A stretch of DNA of 64,000 nt, taken from Colimorpha_A sp045543555 (GTDB taxonomy: Bacteria; Bacillota; Clostridia; Oscillospirales; CAG-272). The position numbers and the translations under genes were made by a program. The notes under the pieces were generated by a model. It saw nothing but the letters and a program-made list of their open reading frames with translations, was not told where the DNA came from and ran no database searches. The DNA is taken from the NCBI GenBank assembly GCA_045543555.1, contig JAZQMQ010000009.1, forward strand, positions 124,001-188,000, written 5' to 3'. Of the stretch, positions 8,154 to 16,100 are shown piece by piece (positions within the stretch are counted from its first letter, which is position 1; every line of letters starts with the position of its first letter).

Positions 8154-9007
8154 AATAAGCCTCCTTCGATCGTCGAGCGGACGCATCTTGCGATTATCTC
8201 TCCCGCGCTAATGGGAGCTACCCGCCCGGGAAGAGATTGTGCGGAGATCACCTTTGTGCCGTACTTAAGGGAAGCGACGGTATCAACTCCGCCGGGCTTT
8301 GAGGCAAGCTCTATTATCGGAGTATCCTTTGGTATCTTACTTAAGGAGTCGTCGGTAAGAACCGTTGACGGAACAGTGTTGAAGATAATGTCGGAAAGCG
8401 CGCATGCAGACGACAGATATCTATAGTCTCTCGCCCGCAAGCCCTCGCTTTCGGCTTCCGCGCGATCCTTTTCTTTTCGCGCGATAACGGTCACGTTAGC
8501 TCCCAAGGCCTTAAGATCACGGCTGAGCACCCGTCCTATGCGTCCGTATCCTATAACAACGCTGTTACTGCCAAACAGCGTTTTTTTGGTGTGGCTTATT
8601 GCAAGAGATAAGGCTCCCTCGGCGGTGGGGATCGCGTTGAGATAATTAAAGGTCTCGTTTTCGCACAGATCGGTTACCTCATATCCTTTTTCTTTGAGCG
8701 CGGCTCTTATTTCTTCCGGAATCATGCCGCCGAAAGCCTTAACTCCGCTGACCGACGGAAGAAGGGAAATAAGAGCTGTAAATGTGATCCTTTCGTCTGA
8801 AAACGGAAGATTCAGAGCTTCTCCCTTCATCATCGGTATCGGGAAAATAAGCGTCGTGGCGTCGTTTATTGCTTCCGCAAAGGGGAGGGAGGTCTCATAA
8901 GTATCAAATCCGTAAAGTGAGGTATCATATCCCCGCTCTCTTAAGGCTTCCCCGCAATAAAGCATTCTCATGTCTCCGCCCATGAGGGCGATCTTGTTAT
9001 TATTCAA
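8150..9007 (-). CDS. spoVFA: Dipicolinate synthase subunit A
   Basis: About 285 aa. An N-terminal DpaA domain (IALMGGDMRMLYCGEAL) is followed by a Rossmann NAD(P)-binding domain with VIGYGRIGRVLSRDLKALG, then IELASKPGGVD and SLPGRVAPISAGEII, all typical of SpoVFA. It acts with SpoVFB on dihydrodipicolinate during late sporulation. The start is uncertain. The frame stays open to 9076, but the AAAGGA site suits the TTG at 9007; the GTG at 9016 is too close to it. The gene lies downstream of sigE, so mother-cell expression is expected. Confidence 0.92.
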   Translation of the reverse strand: MNNNKIALMGGDMRMLYCGEALRERGYDTSLYGFDTYETSLPFAEAINDATTLIFPIPMMKGEALNLPFSDERITFTALISLLPSVSGVKAFGGMIPEEIRAALKEKGYEVTDLCENETFNYLNAIPTAEGALSLAISHTKKTLFGSNSVVIGYGRIGRVLSRDLKALGANVTVIARKEKDRAEAESEGLRARDYRYLSSACALSDIIFNTVPSTVLTDDSLSKIPKDTPIIELASKPGGVDTVASLKYGTKVISAQSLPGRVAPISAGEIIARCVRSTIEGGLL

Positions 9008-9082
9008 TTTATGCACATCCTTTCGGTTAAACGTGAGAGTATAACTCCACCTACAGTTTATGAAAGAATCTGCCATAGGTTA

Positions 9083-9793
9083 CTATATCTTTGTGCCGAG
9101 CTCGTCCTTGAGACGACTTATTATTTTCTTTTCCAAACGCGAAATGTAGGACTGTGAGATGCCCAGCAGATCTGCAACCTCCTTCTGCGTCAGCTCGTTT
9201 TTACCGTCCAAGCCGAAGCGCAGACGTATTATGGTCTGCTCGCGCTCGTTTAATTTGGAGATGGCATCTGCTATTGTCTTTTTATCCTCGTCATATTCCA
9301 TATTTTTGTATACCGAATCCTCGTCTGAGCCGAGAACGTCGGAGAGAAGGAGCTCGTTTCCGTCCCAATCGGTATTGAGCGGCTCGTCTATGGATACCTC
9401 AAGCCGAGAGCGCGAGGTCTTTCTGACGTACATCAGGATTTCGTTTTCAATGCAACGGGAGGCGTAGGTCGCAAGCTTGATGTTTTTGTCGGCTCGGAAG
9501 GTGTTTATTGCCTTTATCAGTCCGATAGTACCTATGGAGATCAGATCCTCGATGCCGACCCCCGTGTTCTCAAATTTTTTTGAAATATAAACGACGAGCC
9601 TGAGATTTCTTTCAACGAGCACCGACCGAAGCGACGGCTCACCTTCGAGCCGTAAAAGTATTTCCCTTTCCTCATCGGCATTTAGCGGCGGGGGAAGCGT
9701 TTCTGGACCGTTTATGTAAAAAACGCCGTTTTGTCTGGTCAGCAGTCTCTTGACCGCTAATTTCAGAGCCTTAAAAACGTTAATTTTTCTCAC
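9083..9793 (-). CDS. sigE: RNA polymerase sporulation sigma factor sigma-E (pro-sigma-E)
   Basis: 236 aa. Regions 2 (RNLRLVVYISKKFENTG, then DLISIGTIGLIKAI) and 4 (NEREQTIIRLRFGLDG, with the helix-turn-helix TQKEVADLLGISQSYISRLE) are intact. The N-terminal 26 or so residues are basic and amphipathic and run into FYINGPETLPPPL, the pro-sequence and cleavage region of pro-sigma-E. SpoIIGA, encoded just upstream, should remove it in the mother cell. The usual start is the GTG at 9793, but the ribosome binding site GAGGTGA overlaps that codon; an ATT at 9784 lies at a better distance. Confidence 0.95.
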   Translation of the reverse strand: MRKINVFKALKLAVKRLLTRQNGVFYINGPETLPPPLNADEEREILLRLEGEPSLRSVLVERNLRLVVYISKKFENTGVGIEDLISIGTIGLIKAINTFRADKNIKLATYASRCIENEILMYVRKTSRSRLEVSIDEPLNTDWDGNELLLSDVLGSDEDSVYKNMEYDEDKKTIADAISKLNEREQTIIRLRFGLDGKNELTQKEVADLLGISQSYISRLEKKIISRLKDELGTKI

Positions 9794-9851
9794 CTCTTTT
9801 TATTTTTTACGCATTGGTTTTGCTTATTTTGGTTTCGCTGATAAGGTACCA

Positions 9852-10691
9852 CTACCCGTCGCACAGAGACGACGGAACAAGCGCCGCCCTTCCATCGAAA
9901 AATCCCTCCCCCATTGCAATTACGGCAGAAACAGGAATACCGTTTACGCTCACCCTTTTTGGAACGTAGCCGTAAAGGACGCCGTGTCCGCCTACGGTGT
10001 CGGATGGGATCACCCTCACCGCAAGTCCTTCGGGGAAGATCTCGCCTCCGCTTTCAAAAAAGCCTTTGTGATCTTGCTTTAAGGTTTTTAAAAAGGTCTG
10101 TTTCTCGGCAATTATTACAGGTTTAGCGCTTATCGGGTCGGTCAGCAGATTACCGCTGTCGCAGATGCCGTCAAAAATAAAGCTTCCTTCGTCGGTTATG
10201 ACGGCGACAGTTACGTCAAAGGCGCTTTTTCTTCTTTTGGTTATTCGTCCGCCGGCTATGGCGGCAAGCGCCGAGACTACAGCCACGACCGCCGCCCAGC
10301 CAAGCGGTATCTCACCGAAGGCACTCTGTCCGCCCCGGTCGAGCGTCGGTGACGCAATGCCGCTTCCGTCCGCAAATGAATACAGCGCGGTCATAATTCC
10401 CCCAAGCAAACATCCGGAGGAGTAAAACACCGCCATCGCAGGCAGTATCCTTTTCTCAAATGCGATCAGACACATAAGATACGATACCGCAATATTGATG
10501 AGTATCCGAAACAGTACGGTCCCACCCATAAAACAGGAGGCGACCCCATAAAGAGCACCGATCGCCGACGATATCGAAAGCCGTAAAGTCCTTACCTTCC
10601 TTCTTGTCAGCGATGCGGCTATGAAAAGTGTTAAAAAATCCATCGTGAAATTCACGAGAAAAAGCACATCTGCGTACAAATACAGCTCCAT
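9852..10691 (-). CDS. spoIIGA: Pro-sigma-E processing aspartic peptidase SpoIIGA
   Basis: 279 aa. The first half is five hydrophobic segments starting MELYLYADVLFLVNF, matching the SpoIIGA membrane domain. The second half is a retropepsin-like domain whose catalytic aspartate is in ICDSGNLLTDP. It cleaves pro-sigma-E at the septum on a signal from the forespore. I chose the ATG at 10691 because it aligns with the family N-terminus; GTG 10700 and ATG 10697 are alternatives. sigE follows after 58 bp, the standard spoIIG operon. A TATAAT-like box lies at 10714-10709 without a clear -35, as in Spo0A-activated promoters. Confidence 0.93.
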   Translation of the reverse strand: MELYLYADVLFLVNFTMDFLTLFIAASLTRRKVRTLRLSISSAIGALYGVASCFMGGTVLFRILINIAVSYLMCLIAFEKRILPAMAVFYSSGCLLGGIMTALYSFADGSGIASPTLDRGGQSAFGEIPLGWAAVVAVVSALAAIAGGRITKRRKSAFDVTVAVITDEGSFIFDGICDSGNLLTDPISAKPVIIAEKQTFLKTLKQDHKGFFESGGEIFPEGLAVRVIPSDTVGGHGVLYGYVPKRVSVNGIPVSAVIAMGEGFFDGRAALVPSSLCDG

Positions 10692-10809
10692 TACCATCAC
10701 CGATTCCGATTATACTCTCACTTGAATAAAAAAACGGTCGCAGTTTGGGGTCGGGAATTAATTTTTTTGCTTGACAGACGAATTATTTTGTAAAATTTCT
10801 ATGAAAATG

Positions 10810-10838
10810 TTGTTATATCTGCGACAATGTGGTAAAAT
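10810..10838 (+). promoter_or_regulatory. Promoter of the GH43-like gene
   Basis: TTGTTA (10810-10815), 17 bp, TAAAAT (10833-10838). A tandem 15-bp repeat follows immediately. Confidence 0.65.
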
Positions 10839-10839
10839 T

Positions 10840-10869
10840 AAAGTATAACATCGTAAAGTATAACATCGT
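10840..10869 (+). repeat. Tandem 15-bp direct repeat in the GH43 leader
   Basis: AAAGTATAACATCGT occurs twice without a gap, just downstream of the -10 box, and runs into the ribosome binding site TAAGGA. It could be an operator pair or a simple slippage duplication. Confidence 0.6.
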
Positions 10870-10884
10870 AAGGATATCATAGAC

Positions 10885-11712
10885 ATGATGAAAAAAGAAA
10901 ACATAAGAATACGTGATCCATTTATCTACACCGATACCGAGAACGGTTGCTACTATATGTACGGCACTACGGATCTCGTTGACGGAGACATTGCGGCAAG
11001 GACGTCGTTTTCTGTCTACAAATCCTATGACCTCGAAAATTTCGAGGGTCCCAAGGTGATTTTCGACGGAAGCGGTGATGATTTCTGGGCTGACCGCGAT
11101 TTCTGGGCGGCTGAAATGCACGTTTATAACGGAAAATACTATCTCTTCGGAAGCTGTAAAGCCAAAAACAAGTGCCGCGGCACTCATATTTTCGTCTGTG
11201 ATACCCCCGACGGTACCTTCGTTCCCGTTTCCGACGTTCCCGCAACGCCTCTCGATTGGGAATGCCTCGACGGAACGCTGTTTGTTGATAACGGTGTTCC
11301 CTATATCGTTTTCTCTCACGAGTGGCTTCAGGTTAATGACGGGCAGATATGCGTTCAGCGCTTAAGCGACGACCTCAGCCACACTCTCGGCGAGCCGACC
11401 ATACTGTTCAGAGCTTCTGATAATCCCCTTGTCTTCGGAAAACACGGCAATTACGTAACGGACGGACCCTTCCTCTATCGAGAGGACGGAATGATAAAGA
11501 TGATATGGTCGAGCTTCGGCACCGACGGATATATGGTGCTTGAGGCAACAGCAACCGAGCTTTTCGGACCTTGGGAGCATCACGGAAGCAAGTTTGATTT
11601 CGACGGCGGTCACGCCATGCTCTTTAACACCCTTGACGGAAAAAGAAAGATCTCGCTTCATCATCCCAACATGCCTTTGGGAAGTGAAAGAGCAGTATTT
11701 TTTGATTATTGA
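10885..11712 (+). CDS. Glycoside hydrolase family 43-like protein
   Basis: 275 aa without a signal peptide. The N-terminal IRDPFIYTDTENGCYYMYGT is the typical first blade of GH43 five-bladed propellers and holds the catalytic base Asp. WAAEMHVYNGKYYLF, LDGTLFVDNGVPYIVFSHEW and VTDGPFLYREDGMIKMIWSS follow in family order. GH43 enzymes remove arabinose, xylose or galactose side chains; a cytoplasmic location suggests imported oligosaccharides. Which residue is the general acid cannot be fixed without alignment. It precedes the LRR protein by 8 bp. Confidence 0.8.
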   Translation: MMKKENIRIRDPFIYTDTENGCYYMYGTTDLVDGDIAARTSFSVYKSYDLENFEGPKVIFDGSGDDFWADRDFWAAEMHVYNGKYYLFGSCKAKNKCRGTHIFVCDTPDGTFVPVSDVPATPLDWECLDGTLFVDNGVPYIVFSHEWLQVNDGQICVQRLSDDLSHTLGEPTILFRASDNPLVFGKHGNYVTDGPFLYREDGMIKMIWSSFGTDGYMVLEATATELFGPWEHHGSKFDFDGGHAMLFNTLDGKRKISLHHPNMPLGSERAVFFDY

Positions 11713-11720
11713 GGTAATAT

Positions 11721-12395
11721 GTGAAAAAGATCGTATTAATAGTTTTAGCCCTTCTTATGATAATTCCCGTTCTCAGTGTCGGTGCCGAGCCGTTGGAAAC
11801 CGATTCGGGAATAATATACTCTATTGAAAACGGCGAAGTTACCGTTGAGGGCTGGGGCTATGCGGGATCCGTTATGAAGGTTCCCGCAAAAATCGAGGGT
11901 TATCCCGTAAAATACGTTGCAAATCAGGCTTGCCGAGGAAATGACGGGATCACCGAGCTGTATTTGCCGTCAACAATAGTCAGCATCGGCGAGTACGCCT
12001 TTGCGGAGTGCGACAATCTTGTTAAGGTAGTGATCAAGGGAAGTGAGACGATAGGATATTCCTCCTTCCGTAACTGCAAGGCGCTCCTTTCGGTATCGTT
12101 CCCAAACAATTTGACTGTGATAGACGACAGTGCCTTTGAAAACTGCACGATGCTCGGCAAGACCAAGATTCCCGCGTCGGTTAAAAAAATAGGCGTTGAT
12201 GCCTTTATAGGCTGCGGACGTCTGCGCTTTGACGTCTCCGACAATCATTATGCCAAGCAGTACGCCAAGCAGTATGCCATTCCCACGTCGTTTTTTGACA
12301 GCTGGGAATTTACAGTCATTCTTATCGCTGTCGCATCCGCCTGTGTCATCGGCGCGTATTTTGCCTTTAATAAATTTGTAAAGAAAAAGAAGTAG
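11721..12395 (+). CDS. Secreted BspA-type leucine-rich repeat protein with C-terminal anchor
   Basis: 224 aa from a GTG behind GAGGT. A signal peptide (about 22 residues) leads to four or five LRR_5 repeats with the pattern L..I..YAF..C..L....I, as in STIVSIGEYAFAECDNLVKV. A single transmembrane helix near the C-terminus is followed by FVKKKK. It is therefore displayed on the outer face of the membrane. LRR_5 repeats are common in host-associated Clostridia and mediate binding. Two short YAKQ repeats lie just before the anchor region. It is co-transcribed with the GH43-like gene. Confidence 0.8.
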   Translation: MKKIVLIVLALLMIIPVLSVGAEPLETDSGIIYSIENGEVTVEGWGYAGSVMKVPAKIEGYPVKYVANQACRGNDGITELYLPSTIVSIGEYAFAECDNLVKVVIKGSETIGYSSFRNCKALLSVSFPNNLTVIDDSAFENCTMLGKTKIPASVKKIGVDAFIGCGRLRFDVSDNHYAKQYAKQYAIPTSFFDSWEFTVILIAVASACVIGAYFAFNKFVKKKK

Positions 12396-12540
12396 ACCTG
12401 CCTTTATCTTCATAAGATGATCTCTCGGCGCTTTCGCGTTGCCTTAAGGTATTATATTTAACCGCAAAAAACACCGTACAGAGCGTGAGTATCCAGAGTA
12501 TTATCAGATAAACCAAGTCCTTTTTGTCAAAAAAATCCAT
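12367..12540 (-). CDS. Small single-pass membrane protein (57 aa)
   Basis: An ATG at 12540 follows AAAGGGG at good spacing and opens a 57-aa frame ending at 12367. The product has an acidic start (MDFFDKKD), one transmembrane helix (about residues 9-27) and a charged, Ser-rich tail with LRQRESAER. It overlaps the convergent LRR gene by 29 bp. I recognise no family. The ribosome binding site and sensible membrane topology support a real gene; the lack of a visible promoter keeps confidence moderate. Confidence 0.5.
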   Translation of the reverse strand: MDFFDKKDLVYLIILWILTLCTVFFAVKYNTLRQRESAERSSYEDKGRSTSFSLQIY

Positions 12541-12667
12541 TATAAAATCCCCTTTGAATCTATTTGGTTTTTACAAGAACAAATATTTTTGCTGTAATCA
12601 GTATAGAATTATTTTGTATCAGTATTTCCGAAAATCATATTTTTATAGATTCCGAAAGGAAAACAGT

Positions 12668-12991
12668 ATGAAGCTTATTCTTGCTATAGTAAATAACGAC
12701 GATGCATATTCCGTAAGTACAGGGCTCAGCAACGAGGGTTTTGTGGTCACAAAGATCTCCTCAACAGGCGGATTTCTTATGAGCGGCAACTCAACCTTCT
12801 TAATAGGAGTTGACGACGACCGCGTTCAGCGTGCCACCGAAATAATCGCCGAGCATTGCGAAAAGCGTGAGCAGGTGGTTCCTGCGGGAGTTGCAAAGGG
12901 TACAGTCGGCACACCTGTGCGTAATGCAAAGGTGCTTGTCGGAGGAGCGACCGTGTTCGTTCTCAACGTTGAGGACTTCAAGCAGCTTTAA
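12668..12991 (+). CDS. darA: Cyclic-di-AMP receptor DarA (PstA/YaaQ)
   Basis: 107 aa, the full family length. MKLILAIVNNDD opens the PII-like fold, and TKISSTGGFLMSGNSTFLIG is the conserved segment that contacts c-di-AMP in DarA structures; EHCEKREQ closes the core. It binds c-di-AMP in the cytoplasm; downstream partners are not settled. The ATG follows GAAAGGA. Its stop overlaps the ATG of holB by one base, as in the yaaQ-holB-yaaT order of Bacilli and Clostridia. Confidence 0.92.
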   Translation: MKLILAIVNNDDAYSVSTGLSNEGFVVTKISSTGGFLMSGNSTFLIGVDDDRVQRATEIIAEHCEKREQVVPAGVAKGTVGTPVRNAKVLVGGATVFVLNVEDFKQL

Positions 12992-14007
12992 TGGATGCCT
13001 TCGACCGCCTTTACGGCAATGAGAACTTAAAAAAGACACTGCGCGGATTTGCTTCCCGCAAGGCTTTCCCAAACTGTCTTATCATAAGCGGCGCAGAGGG
13101 AAGCGGAAAATATACTGTAGCCACGCTTTGTGCCATGGCTGTCGCCTGCGAAAGCGGAAATTCTCCCTGCGGAGAATGCCGTCCTTGCTCAAAGATCGAC
13201 AAGGGAATTTCCCCCGACGTAATAACCGTTTCTGTGCCTAAGGACAGAAAAACGATCGGCGTTGATGCGGTGCGTGAAATCAGAAACGGCGCATATATAA
13301 TGCCAAACGATCTGAGCTGTAAGGTATATATCATAAAAAATGCAGAAAAAATGACCGAGCAGGCGCAAAACGCTCTTCTTAAAATTTTTGAAGAGGGTCC
13401 TGTAAATACGTATTTCTTTCTGCTTGCGGAAAACTCATCAAGTCTTCTTACAACGGTACGCTCAAGAGCACCCGAAATAAAAACAGAGCTGTTTTCACCT
13501 AAGGTGTTGTCGGATCTTCTTACCGAAAACGTAAAAAAAGCCGATGAGCTGAAAAAGAAGGATCCCGTCGCATTCAATAGGATAATAAACGTTTCGGGCG
13601 GAAGCTACGGCAAGGCTGTTATGCTTACCGAAAGCAGAAGCAAGAAAAACATATCTCTCCACGAAAAAGCAGAGGAGCTTATCGATGCCATGTCAAAGGA
13701 CAACGGCAGCGAGCTTCTTCTCATGCTCCTTTCCGAAAGTAACGACAGAGAAAAATATACCGCGCTTCTGCAGCTTGCAGTAACGGGACTTCGTGATCTT
13801 TGCGCGGTGAAAAGGGCTCAAAACGAAAGCCTGCTGCTCTTCGCATCAAGAGAAAGGGCGGACGAGCTCTCGGAAAAATTTTCTCTTAAGGCGCTCACGT
13901 CGCTCACGAAATGCATAAACGAGCTGATCGCTGACGCGTCACATACAAATATCAACCTCCGTACCGCCGCAATAACAGCGTACGGAAGAATAAGAGATAA
14001 TAAATAA
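12991..14007 (+). CDS. holB: DNA polymerase III subunit delta'
   Basis: 338 aa. A P-loop-like ISGAEGSGKYT, four cysteines of the zinc module in CGECRPCSKI, and AQNALLKIFEEGP (the sensor-1/SRC region) identify the clamp-loader delta' subunit. It helps load the beta clamp at the replication fork. The start overlaps the darA stop, so coupling is likely. After its stop, a strong hairpin (14071-14099) stands before ricT and may trim or partly stop the transcript. Confidence 0.9.
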   Translation: MDAFDRLYGNENLKKTLRGFASRKAFPNCLIISGAEGSGKYTVATLCAMAVACESGNSPCGECRPCSKIDKGISPDVITVSVPKDRKTIGVDAVREIRNGAYIMPNDLSCKVYIIKNAEKMTEQAQNALLKIFEEGPVNTYFFLLAENSSSLLTTVRSRAPEIKTELFSPKVLSDLLTENVKKADELKKKDPVAFNRIINVSGGSYGKAVMLTESRSKKNISLHEKAEELIDAMSKDNGSELLLMLLSESNDREKYTALLQLAVTGLRDLCAVKRAQNESLLLFASRERADELSEKFSLKALTSLTKCINELIADASHTNINLRTAAITAYGRIRDNK

Positions 14008-14070
14008 TCAGCAAAACTCCGTCCCGTCCCCCTACGGTTCGGTTTATGAAAAAATAAGGGGATTTGCTGA

Positions 14071-14099
14071 CCGTTTTCCCTGACCGACGGGGAAAACGG
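14071..14099 (+). promoter_or_regulatory. Intercistronic hairpin between holB and ricT
   Basis: CCGTTTTCCC pairs with GGGGAAAACGG around an 8-nt loop. There is no T run, so a processing or stability element is more likely than a terminator. The rest of the 123-bp gap shows nothing else clear. Confidence 0.5.
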
Positions 14100-14130
14100 C
14101 AATAACGGCAGTCGGAGAAACGGAAAAACA

Positions 14131-15327
14131 ATGTCAAACGAAAACAATAACGGTAACGGTGGCGGTAACGGCGCACAGAACCCTAAAAGAAACGACAGAC
14201 GCCGCTATTATCACAGATACCACCACAAAAACGGCGGTAAGGAAAATAAGCCCGAAAATCAGACGGAGGAGCAGATCCCCGAGCAGATCGAAGAGGCTTC
14301 AGAGGAGGAGCTTCCAATAGCGGAAGAAGCTCCCGAGGAGCAGGACGATGCCGTAATATACAGAGACGACATTATGTCCGATGAAAATGAGGAGCCGAAA
14401 GAGCCCCAAAAACCCTTCTACGACGTTGTGGGCGTTCGATTCAGAGAGGGCGGAAAGGTATATTATTTCGAGCCTAACGGAATTGAATGTGATCAGAACG
14501 ACAGCGTTATCGTTGAGACCGCAAGAGGTCTTGAATTCGTGACGGTAACGATGCCTCGCCGCACCGTTAAGGGCAGCGAGGTCGTTCTCCCGTTAAGAAA
14601 GCTTGTCAGGATTGCAACCGAAAACGATATAAAGCGCCACGAGGATAATCTTGAAAAAGAGACAGAGGCATTTAATACCTGCCTTTCAAAGATCGAAGCT
14701 CACCGACTCGAAATGAAGCTCGTGGACGTTGAATACGCTTTCGATAACTCCAAGCTCCTGTTCTATTTCACATCCGAGGGCAGAGTTGACTTCAGAGATC
14801 TTGTAAAGGATCTTGCGGCAATATTCCGTACGAGAATAGAGCTCCGTCAGATCGGTATTCGCGACGAAGCAAAGCTTATGGGCGGACTCGGAGTATGCGG
14901 CAGACCATTCTGCTGTAAGGCTTTCCTTCCCGATTTTGTTCAGGTATCGATAAAGATGGCGAAGGAGCAAAATCTGTCGCTCAATTCAACGAAAATATCG
15001 GGAGCCTGCAGTAGACTCATGTGCTGTCTGAGATACGAATACGATACCTACGTTGCCGAAAGCACAATAACTCCCAAGATCGATGCAATCGTTGAGACAC
15101 CCGACGGAGACGGAGTGGTTACCGAATCGATGCCGCTTAAGGGCGTTGTAAAGGTGGCGCTCGACAAGGATCCCACCGTCATAAGAGTGTATCACAGAGA
15201 CGATCTCACCGTTAAGGGTCACCAAAAAGGTAAGCATAAGACCGTCGGAAAGAACGCTGAAAAGCAGAAAAATGACGACAAAACCCAGCAAAATAAGAAA
15301 AACCCCGAAAAAACCGAGAAAAACTGA
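14131..15327 (+). CDS. ricT: RicT/YaaT-like PSP1 domain protein
   Basis: 398 aa. A long acidic, Asn/Gln-rich N-terminal extension (about residues 1-95) precedes the PSP1 domain. The cysteine clusters GVCGRPFCCK and SRLMCCLRYEYD carry the residues that bind [4Fe-4S] in the RicA-RicF-RicT (Y-) complex. In Bacilli that complex guides RNase Y cleavage and promotes sporulation and competence. No ricA or ricF is in the window. A Lys-rich tail ends the protein. The neighbours darA and holB are the conserved context. Confidence 0.88.
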   Translation: MSNENNNGNGGGNGAQNPKRNDRRRYYHRYHHKNGGKENKPENQTEEQIPEQIEEASEEELPIAEEAPEEQDDAVIYRDDIMSDENEEPKEPQKPFYDVVGVRFREGGKVYYFEPNGIECDQNDSVIVETARGLEFVTVTMPRRTVKGSEVVLPLRKLVRIATENDIKRHEDNLEKETEAFNTCLSKIEAHRLEMKLVDVEYAFDNSKLLFYFTSEGRVDFRDLVKDLAAIFRTRIELRQIGIRDEAKLMGGLGVCGRPFCCKAFLPDFVQVSIKMAKEQNLSLNSTKISGACSRLMCCLRYEYDTYVAESTITPKIDAIVETPDGDGVVTESMPLKGVVKVALDKDPTVIRVYHRDDLTVKGHQKGKHKTVGKNAEKQKNDDKTQQNKKNPEKTEKN

Positions 15328-15347
15328 ATTTTTTGCAAAAAAATGTG

Positions 15348-15376
15348 TTGATTTATCTGCGCAATTGTGCTATAAT
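15348..15376 (+). promoter_or_regulatory. Promoter of the ferredoxin gene
   Basis: TTGATT (15348-15353), 17 bp, TATAAT (15371-15376), about 50 bp before the ATG with AGAAAGGA between. Confidence 0.85.
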
Positions 15377-15425
15377 GCAGGTAATTTAAAATGGAAGTGT
15401 GCTTCCGAGAAAGGATGGATCTACA

Positions 15426-15596
15426 ATGGCTTATAAGATTAATGATGATTGCATCTCTTGCGGTGCATGTGCTGACGAGTGTCCCGTAAGTTGCATCTCC
15501 GAGGGAGACGGCAAGTACGTTATCAACGCTGATGAGTGCATCGACTGCGGTTCTTGCGCAGGCGCTTGCCCCGTTGGAGCACCCGAGCAGGAATAA
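15426..15596 (+). CDS. 2[4Fe-4S] clostridial ferredoxin
   Basis: 56 aa. Two CX2CX2CX3C clusters are complete (CISCGACADECP and CIDCGSCAGACP). It is a small cytoplasmic electron carrier and the natural partner of the pyruvate:ferredoxin oxidoreductase encoded at 32-35.5 kb. The ATG at 15426 fits the family N-terminus (MAYKI), while the frame opens 27 bp earlier. It is monocistronic, between its own promoter and terminator. Confidence 0.95.
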   Translation: MAYKINDDCISCGACADECPVSCISEGDGKYVINADECIDCGSCAGACPVGAPEQE

Positions 15597-15602
15597 TTAA
15601 TT

Positions 15603-15645
15603 AAAATCAAAAAAGACGAGGTATTCCTCGTCTTTTTTGATTTTT
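15603..15645 (+). terminator. Terminator of the ferredoxin gene
   Basis: AAAATCAAAAAAGACGAGG pairs perfectly with its complement across the loop TATT and ends in TTTTTTGATTTTT. Confidence 0.9.
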
Positions 15646-15749
15646 GGGTGTATTATTTTTTTATTGTTGTAACTGTCAATTCAGCGGGTGCTACTGAAGA
15701 AGGGGTATTTCGGAGACAGAATGGATCAGAAGAAGGCTGAGGAAGATCA

Positions 15750-16031
15750 GGTTTGGTGGTAGGATTGCCGGGAGCCTGGAGCTCCGTTCTGCAATCTCTA
15801 TACGTCGGCGTTGAAGGCCCCGTGGCTTCGCTCCGTCTTGACTGTATAAGAAACGGTATGGAGGACTACGATCTGCTGCTTCTCGCTGAATCTCTTCTCG
15901 GTAGAGACTGGGTGGTGGAGCAGGTAAAATAGGTCTCAAAAAGCGTAGTTGAGCACACCTCCGACAGCGCAGTTTTCAATTCCGTTAGCAAAGCAATCGG
16001 AGACGCTATTGAAGACACAATGAAAAAATAA
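15750..16031 (+). pseudogene. 3' relic of a DUF4091-type protein
   Basis: Read in one frame, the segment gives LPGAWSSVLQSLYVG, then SLRLDCIRNGMEDYDLL, the C-terminal signature of DUF4091 / glycoside-hydrolase-like proteins. A TAG at 15930 interrupts the frame, and a tail of about 30 codons ends at 16031. No start or N-terminal part can be found upstream. It is a short relic of a carbohydrate-related gene. Confidence 0.5.
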
Positions 16032-16033
16032 TA

Positions 16034-16075
16034 AAAAAGCAGAAATGATTCCAAATGAGATCATTTCTGCTTTTT
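16034..16075. terminator. Terminator between DUF4091 relic and radical SAM gene
   Basis: AAAAAGCAGAAATGAT pairs with ATCATTTCTGCTTTTT. Symmetric A and T runs make it bidirectional; on the minus strand it ends the rnc operon. Confidence 0.85.
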
Positions 16076-16100
16076 CTGTTTGTAAAGTTCAGAGTGGCAG

